Of a DNA stretch of 10,953 bases, positions 6,577 through 10,953 are shown piece by piece. Under the pieces are notes generated by a model. It ran no database searches. It was not told the DNA's origin and saw only the letters and a program-made list of their open reading frames with translations. Position numbers and translations under genes: made by a program. The stretch is from an uncultured Massilia sp. (GTDB lineage: Bacteria; Pseudomonadota; Gammaproteobacteria; Burkholderiales; Burkholderiaceae), in NCBI GenBank assembly GCA_946481275.1, contig CAMLMV010000090.1, positions 1 through 10,953 on the forward strand. The letters are read 5' to 3'. Numbering within the stretch: the first letter of the stretch is position 1; each line of letters starts with the position of its first letter.

Positions 6577-7708
6577 ACAGGAAGCGGCGCGCCGCTGGCG
6601 CCTCGTGCTGGGCCAGGATGCGGGCGAATCGCTCACGCTGGGCGGCGCCGATGCCGCCATCGACGCGGCACTCGACGCGCTGTACGGCGCCGGTCCGGAC
6701 ACGCGCAGCGGCGGCCTGGGAGGATCGGCGCCGCGCGTGGCGCGCTGGCTGGGCGACATCCGCCAGTACTTCCCGTCCAGCGTCGTGCAGGTGATGCAGA
6801 AGGATGCGTTCGACCGCCTCGGCCTGCAGCAGATGCTGTGCGAACCGGAGATGCTGGCGGCCGTCGAACCGGACGTGCACCTCGTCGCCACGCTCCTCAG
6901 CCTGAACCGCGTCCTGCCGAACAAGACGCGCGCGACGGCCCGCGCGGTCGTCGCGAAGGTCGTCGAGGAACTGGAAAAGAAGCTGTCCACGCCGATGCGC
7001 CAGGCGGTGTCCGGAAGCCTGAACCGGGCCGCGCGCAACCTGCGGCCGCGCCACCAGGACATCGACTGGCTGCGCACCATCCGCGCCAACCTGCGGCACT
7101 ATCAGCCGGACTACCGGACGATCATCCCCGAGACGCGCATCGGGTTCGGCCGGCGCGGGCGTTCGCTGCGCGACATCGTCTTGTGCGTGGACCAGAGCGG
7201 GTCGATGGCGCCGTCCGTCGTGTACGCGAGCGTGTTCGCGGCGGTCCTCGCCAGCATCAAGGCGGTGACGACGTCGGTGGTCGTGTTCGACACGGCCGTC
7301 GTCGACCTGACGCCCCTGCTGCACGATCCGGTCGAGGTCCTGTTCGGCACGCAGCTGGGCGGCGGCACCGACATCAACCGCGCGCTCGCATATTGCCAGG
7401 GCCTCGTCACGCGGCCGCAGGACACGATCTTCGTCCTGATCAGCGACTTGTACGAGGGCGGCAACAATGCGGAGATGCTGCGGCGCGCGGCGAGCCTTGT
7501 CGGCAGCGGCGCGCAGGTGATATCCCTGCTCGCGCTGGACGACAGCGGCGCCCCTTCATACGACCGCAACAATGCGGCGAAGCTGGCGGCGATGGGCATC
7601 CCCTGCTTCGCCTGCACGCCCGACCTGTTCCCCGACCTGATGGCGGCGGCGATCCAGCGGCACAGCCTCGAACAGTGGGCATCGCAGGCGGGCATCGTCC
7701 ACGCGTAA
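6566..7708 (+). CDS. VWA-domain protein, CoxE-like, partner of the MoxR ATPase
   Basis: This is a 380-residue protein with a C-terminal von Willebrand A domain from about 200 to 365. All parts of a metal-binding MIDAS are visible: D209-Q-S211-G-S213, T268 in GGGTD, and D294 in LISDLYEGG. The domain should therefore bind Mg2+ and a ligand. The N-terminal ~195 residues are helical, as in CoxE-type VWA proteins. Such proteins link MoxR ATPases to their targets (compare RavA-ViaA, NorQ-NorD and CbbQ-CbbO). ATG 6566 is chosen over upstream in-frame starts because GGGAGG (6554-6559) lies 6 bases before it and the overlap with the previous gene is then a short 11 bases. No signal peptide or membrane helix is seen, so it is probably cytoplasmic. 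It is the last gene of the operon. Confidence 0.92.
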   Translation: MTNEQEAARRWRLVLGQDAGESLTLGGADAAIDAALDALYGAGPDTRSGGLGGSAPRVARWLGDIRQYFPSSVVQVMQKDAFDRLGLQQMLCEPEMLAAVEPDVHLVATLLSLNRVLPNKTRATARAVVAKVVEELEKKLSTPMRQAVSGSLNRAARNLRPRHQDIDWLRTIRANLRHYQPDYRTIIPETRIGFGRRGRSLRDIVLCVDQSGSMAPSVVYASVFAAVLASIKAVTTSVVVFDTAVVDLTPLLHDPVEVLFGTQLGGGTDINRALAYCQGLVTRPQDTIFVLISDLYEGGNNAEMLRRAASLVGSGAQVISLLALDDSGAPSYDRNNAAKLAAMGIPCFACTPDLFPDLMAAAIQRHSLEQWASQAGIVHA

Positions 7709-7733
7709 CGGCGTGCTTCAATCGTGCGGGCGG

Positions 7734-7762
7734 TTGAACACAGCCGTGTTTGGCGCTACTGT
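7734..7762 (+). promoter_or_regulatory. weak candidate promoter of the DUF6328-like gene
   Basis: TTGAAC (7734-7739) and TACTGT (7757-7762) are 17 bases apart. The -10 is poor (3 of 6). If used, transcription would begin at or next to the ATG at 7769, which has no ribosome-binding site, so the mRNA would be leaderless. A small inverted repeat, AACAC/GTGTT around AGCC (7737-7750), overlaps it. The alternative is read-through from the operon ending at 7708, as no terminator is visible in between. Confidence 0.25.
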
Positions 7763-7768
7763 CATCCC

Positions 7769-8239
7769 ATGGACGATCAAGCTTCTCAACAAGAAAAGAA
7801 CCACCGAGCAATGCGCGACATCATCGAAGAAGCGCGCTGCATTCTCCCAGGCCTGCAAGCGGTGTTCGGTTTCCAGACGATCGCCGTGTTCAACGAACGT
7901 TTCAACGACCTCGCACTGTACGCACAGGCGTGCCACATGGCCGGCCTCGCCTTGATGGTGATCGCGATGGCGCTCCTCATGACGCCAGCCGTGTATTACC
8001 GCGCCCAGCACGGCTACGCGACGTCGCACATGGTCAAGGTATCGCGCAAAGCCATCCGGGGTGCGTTGATGCCACTGGCTGTTGGGCTGTCGCTCGACAT
8101 GTTGACGGTCGTGTCGCTTGCAACCGACATGCTCTCGCTCAGTATCGCGGCCGCGGTTGCCTCGCTCCTCCTCTTTGTGGGACTCTGGTACCTCATTCCG
8201 CGCCGTGACCCGGTCCAGGTCGGCGAACCGCAATCCTGA
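7769..8239 (+). CDS. DUF6328-like small membrane protein
   Basis: This 156-residue protein fits the DUF6328 family: a polar N-terminus, then an ILPGLQAVFGFQ stretch and a VFNERF motif, followed by membrane segments. Three hydrophobic stretches lie at about 56-77, 93-112 and 121-143, with an LMTPAVYYR motif after the first. An inner-membrane location is likely; the function is not known. ATG 7769 keeps the whole conserved region. It has no visible ribosome-binding site; GTG 7724 and ATG 7811 are in-frame alternatives. The gene follows the VWA gene by 60 bases on the same strand. Its codon use seems less GC-extreme than the operon's, so it may be an independent unit rather than part of the five-gene system. 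Confidence 0.75.
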   Translation: MDDQASQQEKNHRAMRDIIEEARCILPGLQAVFGFQTIAVFNERFNDLALYAQACHMAGLALMVIAMALLMTPAVYYRAQHGYATSHMVKVSRKAIRGALMPLAVGLSLDMLTVVSLATDMLSLSIAAAVASLLLFVGLWYLIPRRDPVQVGEPQS

Positions 8240-8534
8240 CGCCGGCGTTGTTGCGGCCGTGTTGTGTGAGGCGCCGAACAGATGAGGGCGCTTGCACCCG
8301 GATAATGCTCCTGTGTCCACGGCATCGTGGACAAGGATTTTACGAACTGGGCGACACTGGCCTACCTTCAAGTTCCGATATCGGGGGGAGCACAGACGGT
8401 GGCGAGTGTTTGCCCAGCCGTTCACGCAGCGGCGACGCGACGATCGCGCGCCTGCTGTGACGGCTGGAAGCGGTGCAACCGCAGGCGTTTGCCGATGTCG
8501 AAGCCTGTAGCGTTTCGACTCCATGGAGGCAAGC
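8240..8534. other. intergenic gap with no convincing gene
   Basis: These ~295 bases lie between the DUF6328-like and PEBP genes. Short open frames exist on both strands, but none has a ribosome-binding site together with a recognisable protein. It holds a perfect inverted repeat at 8314-8333, a GATAAT at 8301-8306 that could be a -10 box without a matching -35, and a small hairpin, GCGGT-GCA-ACCGC, near 8470. It may be the 5' control region of the PEBP gene or eroded sequence. Confidence 0.5.
8314..8333. repeat. perfect 8-bp inverted repeat (operator or weak terminator)
   Basis: TGTCCACG and CGTGGACA flank a GCAT loop. A short TTTT follows at 8338-8341, too far away and too short for a good intrinsic terminator. 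A GATAAT at 8301-8306 would place a transcription start right at the repeat, so an operator is also possible. One such 8-bp repeat is close to what chance would give in a window of this size. Confidence 0.3.
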
Positions 8535-9011
8535 ATGAGCCTGACATTGACCTCGGCCGACTTCACGCCCGGCGGTCCCATCCCCGCCATCCGCACGTGC
8601 GACGGCGCGAACACGTCGCCCGCGCTGGCGTGGTCCGGCGTTCCACCCGACACCCGCAGTCTCGTCCTCATCATCGACGACCCGGACGCCCCCGATCCCG
8701 CGGCCCCGAAAATGACGTGGGTGCACTGGGTCCTCTACAACCTGCCGCCGCAATCGAACCATCTACCCGCCGGGATACGCGAAGCGGAACTGCCGCGCGG
8801 CACGCAAACCGGCCTGAACGACTTCAAGAACACGCGCTACGGCGGGCCATGTCCCCCCATCGGACGGCACCGCTACGTGCATAAACTGTATGCGCTCGAC
8901 ACGGTGCTGCCCGACCTGCGTCACCCGACCAAGCCCCAGCTGGAAAAGGCGATGCAGGGACACGTGAAGGCGCAGGCGGAACTGATCGGCACGTATCAGC
9001 GCGGTCACTGA
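8535..9011 (+). CDS. YbhB/YbcL-type PEBP (Raf kinase inhibitor-like) protein
   Basis: This 158-residue protein belongs to the phosphatidylethanolamine-binding protein family, bacterial YbhB/YbcL branch, and has the same length as E. coli YbhB as I recall it. Family motifs are CDGANTSPALAWSGVP at 22-37, the DDPDAPDP loop at 48-55, HWVLYNLPP at 64-72 and YGGPCPPIGRHRY at 102-114, which together form the anion-binding pocket. No signal peptide is seen, so it is probably cytoplasmic. The ligand and role of bacterial members are unclear. ATG 8535 is preferred over ATG 8523 because GGAGG (8525-8529) then lies 5 bases upstream. The 3' end overlaps the convergent LysR gene by 7 bases. Confidence 0.93.
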   Translation: MSLTLTSADFTPGGPIPAIRTCDGANTSPALAWSGVPPDTRSLVLIIDDPDAPDPAAPKMTWVHWVLYNLPPQSNHLPAGIREAELPRGTQTGLNDFKNTRYGGPCPPIGRHRYVHKLYALDTVLPDLRHPTKPQLEKAMQGHVKAQAELIGTYQRGH

Positions 9012-9904
9012 TCCGCGCGGATGAAATCGATGAAGGCGCGCAGCGGCGCCGGGACGAGCCTGCGTCCCGGATAGTAGAGATATGGACCGGAAAAGGACGG
9101 CCACCACGGTTCCAGCACCGGCTCGAGCTGGCCGCGGTCGATATACGGGCGCAGCCAGTCTTCGAACAGGTAGACGATGCCCGTGCCGGCGACGGCCGCA
9201 TCGATCTTCAGGTCGAGGGCGCCGCCTACCTGGACGAGCAATTGTCCGGGCGGGTCGATCGTGATCGTCTCGCCGTCGCGCTCGAACGTCCAGCGGATGA
9301 CCGCGCCGCTGGCGAAGCGTGCGCGCATGCAGGCGTGGTCCAGCAGGTCGCGCGGATGCTGTGGGCGGCCGCGCCGGTCGAGGTAGTCCGGCGCCGCGGC
9401 CGCGGCCATGCGCTGGACCCGCGGGCCGATGGGCACGGCGACCATGTCCTGCTCGAGCTTTTCCTCGTAGCGGATGCCGGCATCGCAACCGGCCGCGAGC
9501 ACGTCGACGAAGCTCTCGTCCGCGATCACTTCCAGGCGGATCTCGGGATACGCGGCGAGGAAGCGCGGCACGATGGACGGCAGGACGAGCCGGGCCGCGC
9601 TCATCGGTACATTGAGCTTGAGGGTGCCGGTAGGCGTATCGCGAAAACCATTGACCACGTCGAGCGCACTCTCGACTTCGTTGAGCACGGGGTCCAGGCG
9701 CGCGAGCAGGCTGCGCCCCGCTTCCGTCGGCACGACGCTGCGCGTGGTGCGGTTGAGCAGGCGCACGCCGAGCTTCGCTTCGAGACGCCGTACCGCATCG
9801 CTGAGACCGGACGCGCTGCCGCTCGTGGCCCGCGCCGCGTCACGGAAGCCGCCGGCACGCGCGACGGCGACAAAGGCGGACAAATCGCCGAGATCGACTT
9901 TCAT
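9005..9904 (-). CDS. LysR-family transcriptional regulator
   Basis: This is a 299-residue regulator of normal LysR-type length. The N-terminal winged helix-turn-helix covers about 5-62, with GGFRDAARA and LEAKLGVRLLNRTTRSVVPTEAG-type family sequence. The effector-binding domain runs from about 93 to 297, starting with PTGTLKLNVP. The start at 9904 gives the usual MKVDLGDLSAFVAVA beginning; an in-frame TTG at 9934 adds ten residues and is less likely. The upstream ribosome-binding site is weak (GAAAAG). It is divergent from the aldo/keto reductase at 10018, a common LysR arrangement that suggests it controls that gene and itself. The effector cannot be read from sequence. Confidence 0.93.
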   Translation of the reverse strand: MKVDLGDLSAFVAVARAGGFRDAARATSGSASGLSDAVRRLEAKLGVRLLNRTTRSVVPTEAGRSLLARLDPVLNEVESALDVVNGFRDTPTGTLKLNVPMSAARLVLPSIVPRFLAAYPEIRLEVIADESFVDVLAAGCDAGIRYEEKLEQDMVAVPIGPRVQRMAAAAAPDYLDRRGRPQHPRDLLDHACMRARFASGAVIRWTFERDGETITIDPPGQLLVQVGGALDLKIDAAVAGTGIVYLFEDWLRPYIDRGQLEPVLEPWWPSFSGPYLYYPGRRLVPAPLRAFIDFIRADQ

Positions 9905-9940
9905 GTGCTTTTCATTGTTCGTTTTAGCGTACAACCCATG

Positions 9941-9972
9941 CGGATTATGCCGGATTGTCCTGAGATCGTCGT
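9941..9972 (-). promoter_or_regulatory. candidate LysR-gene promoter with tandem 10-base repeats
   Basis: Two adjacent 10-mers, CGGATTATGC (9941-9950) and CGGATTGTCC (9951-9960), agree at 8 of 10 positions and are spaced one helical turn apart. On the minus strand the first contains CATAAT (9949-9944), a 5-of-6 -10 box, with only a weak -35 (ACGACG at 9972-9967) 17 bases upstream. A start near 9937 would give a ~33-base leader. Repeats over the regulator's own -10 fit autoregulation, which is inference. Confidence 0.4.
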
Positions 9973-9998
9973 GGGCTTATCGTGAATGCACTGTTCAC
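9955..9998 (+). promoter_or_regulatory. candidate aldo/keto reductase promoter with palindrome
   Basis: TTGTCC (9955-9960) and TATCGT (9978-9983) are 17 bases apart, each matching consensus at 4 of 6 positions, with a start near 9990 and a ~28-base leader carrying AAGGAG. A palindrome, GTGAA-N7-TTCAC (9982-9998), covers the -10 edge and start point. It has LysR-site character, although its outer T and A are 13 rather than 11 bases apart. The -35 lies in the second tandem 10-mer, so one protein could touch both promoters. Confidence 0.4.
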
Positions 9999-10017
9999 CA
10001 TTTATTCAAGGAGCCTC

Positions 10018-10863
10018 ATGTCTACCACTTACCAACTCGGCGACCGCACCGTCCGGCGCCTCGGCTATGGCGCCATGCAACTGGCCGGTCCCGGCGTCTT
10101 CGGTCCGCCGCGGGATCGGGACGCTGCGCTCGCCGTGCTGCGCGATGCGGTGGCGCTCGGCGTCAACCACATCGACACGTCGGATTTCTACGGTCCCCAT
10201 GTCACCAATCAACTGATCCGGGAAGCGCTGCATCCGTATCCGGACGACCTCGTCATTGTGACCAAGATTGGCGCGCGTCGTGATGCCCAGGGCGCGTGGC
10301 TGCCGGCCACGTCGGCGGAGGAACTGCGCCAGGCCGTGCACGACAATCTGCGCAATCTCGGCCTGGACGTGCTGGAGGTGGTCAATTTCCGCAGCATGTT
10401 GGACGTCCATGGTCCGGCGGAAGGATCGCTCGAAGAACAGGTGACGGCACTGGCGGAACTGCGCGAAGAAGGTCTCATCAAGCACGTCGGCCTGAGCAAT
10501 GTGACGCTGAAACAGGTCGAAGACGCGCGGCGCATCGTACCGATCGCGTGCGTGCAGAACATGTACAACCTCGTGCACCGCAATGACGACGCGATGATCG
10601 ATGCGCTGGCGCGTGACGGCATTCCGTACGTGCCGTTCTTCCCGTTGGGTGGCTTTTCGCCGCTGCAGTCGGATGCGCTGTCGGCCGTTGCAGCCGAGCT
10701 CGATGCGACGCCGATGCAGGTCGCGATCGCGTGGTTGTTGCAGCGATCGCCGAACATCCTGCTGATCCCGGGGACGTCGTCGAGTGCGCACCTGCGCGAG
10801 AACCTGAAGGCGGCGGATCTCGTGTTGTCTTCGGATGTGCTGGCGAAGCTCGAGCGGATCTAG
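10018..10863 (+). CDS. pdxI: aldo/keto reductase, YdbC/PdxI-like (pyridoxal reductase)
   Basis: This 281-residue aldo/keto reductase closely resembles E. coli YdbC as I recall it, now named PdxI, which uses NADPH to reduce pyridoxal to pyridoxine in vitamin B6 salvage. Shared stretches include LGYGAMQLAGPGVFGPPRDR, NHIDTSDFYGPHVTNQ and VPFFPLGGF. The catalytic Asp and Tyr are D53 and Y58 and the Lys is K83. The usual fourth residue, His, is not present: the strand reads VVNFRSM (121-127), as in YdbC. The NADP site is IPGTSSSAHLREN at 250-262. ATG 10018 is chosen for the AAGGAG at 10008-10013; an upstream in-frame GTG at 9982 lies inside the palindrome and lacks such a site. Substrate identity is inferred from similarity only. 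Confidence 0.92.
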   Translation: MSTTYQLGDRTVRRLGYGAMQLAGPGVFGPPRDRDAALAVLRDAVALGVNHIDTSDFYGPHVTNQLIREALHPYPDDLVIVTKIGARRDAQGAWLPATSAEELRQAVHDNLRNLGLDVLEVVNFRSMLDVHGPAEGSLEEQVTALAELREEGLIKHVGLSNVTLKQVEDARRIVPIACVQNMYNLVHRNDDAMIDALARDGIPYVPFFPLGGFSPLQSDALSAVAAELDATPMQVAIAWLLQRSPNILLIPGTSSSAHLRENLKAADLVLSSDVLAKLERI

Positions 10864-10868
10864 AAAGC

Positions 10869-10905
10869 AAAAAGCCCGCTCAAGATCACTTGAACGGACT
10901 TTTCT
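10869..10905 (-). terminator. rRNA operon terminator (also faces the reductase gene)
   Basis: The arms 10870-10884 and 10889-10903 surround a 4-base loop. In RNA from the minus strand all 15 positions pair, two as G-U, and the stem is followed by TTTTTGCTTT. In RNA from the plus strand the same two positions are C-A mismatches and the tail is TTTTCT. The hairpin is therefore built for the leftward 5S transcript, just downstream of the 5S 3' end, but it can probably also stop the convergent reductase mRNA, whose stop codon is 6 bases away. Confidence 0.85.
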
Positions 10906-10912
10906 AATAACT

Positions 10913-10953
10913 AGCCTGACGATAACCTACTTTCACACTGGTTGCAGCACTAT
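10913..10953 (-). rRNA. rrf: 5S ribosomal RNA, 3' end (partial)
   Basis: On the minus strand the sequence reads ATAGTGCTGCAACC, then GTGTGAAAGTAGG, then TCGTCAGGCT, which matches the conserved 3' third of betaproteobacterial 5S rRNA and its closing stem strand. The 3' end is near 10913, 8 bases before the terminator stem. The rest of the gene, and presumably 23S and 16S, lie beyond the right edge and are transcribed leftward. Confidence 0.88.

Noticed and set aside
8248..8522. Short frames in the gap, including one with an in-frame TGA at 8458-8460 vaguely like a transposase fragment
   Set aside because: The resemblance is a few residues only, no inverted repeats or target duplication are visible, and I cannot name a family.
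1..10953. CRISPR arrays, tRNA genes, insertion sequences and attachment sites
   Set aside because: No regularly spaced direct repeats, cloverleaf sequences, transposase genes or paired inverted repeats were seen on reading.

Overview
The window looks like chromosomal DNA of a high-GC betaproteobacterium. The 16S start, 5S end and rRNA leader read like those of Burkholderiales, probably Oxalobacteraceae (Massilia/Telluria/Duganella-like). The genus is an inference from rRNA edge and leader sequence plus codon use, not a measured identity. Both edges are rRNA. The first ~43 bases are the 5' end of a 16S gene on the minus strand, and the last ~41 bases are the 3' end of a 5S gene on the same strand. 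The ~10.9 kb between them is therefore a block of nine protein genes caught between two tandem, co-directional rRNA operons.

Bases 44-492 hold the control region of the left rRNA operon. Read on the minus strand it has two tandem sigma70-type promoters, a boxA/boxC antitermination element, and three leader hairpins, one with a UUCG loop and one with a GAAA loop. A promoter facing the other way (427-455) can start the main operon of the window.

Bases 493-7708 are a tightly coupled five-gene plus-strand operon: a SWIM zinc-finger protein, a DUF5691-like protein, a MoxR-type AAA+ ATPase, a DUF5682-like protein whose N-terminus carries TraB/TIKI-type GxxH and Glu motifs, and a VWA (MIDAS) protein of CoxE type. 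Every junction is a stop/start overlap. The pairing of a MoxR ATPase with a VWA protein suggests a chaperone- or chelatase-like machine, with the SWIM, DUF5691 and DUF5682 proteins as adaptor, scaffold and possible enzyme. The gene set recurs in bacteria as far as I recall, but I know of no established function. It is the best candidate in this window for an undescribed system.

Bases 7709-9011 hold a small DUF6328-like membrane protein, a ~295-base gap with no convincing gene, and a YbhB/YbcL-type PEBP protein. Bases 9005-10863 hold a LysR-type regulator (minus) divergent from a YdbC/PdxI-type aldo/keto reductase (plus). They share a 113-base intergenic region with repeats and promoter-like elements. 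The regulator converges on the PEBP gene with a 7-base overlap. A strong hairpin at 10869-10905 separates the reductase from the 5S gene. It pairs better when transcribed from the minus strand, so it is chiefly the terminator of the right-hand rRNA operon.
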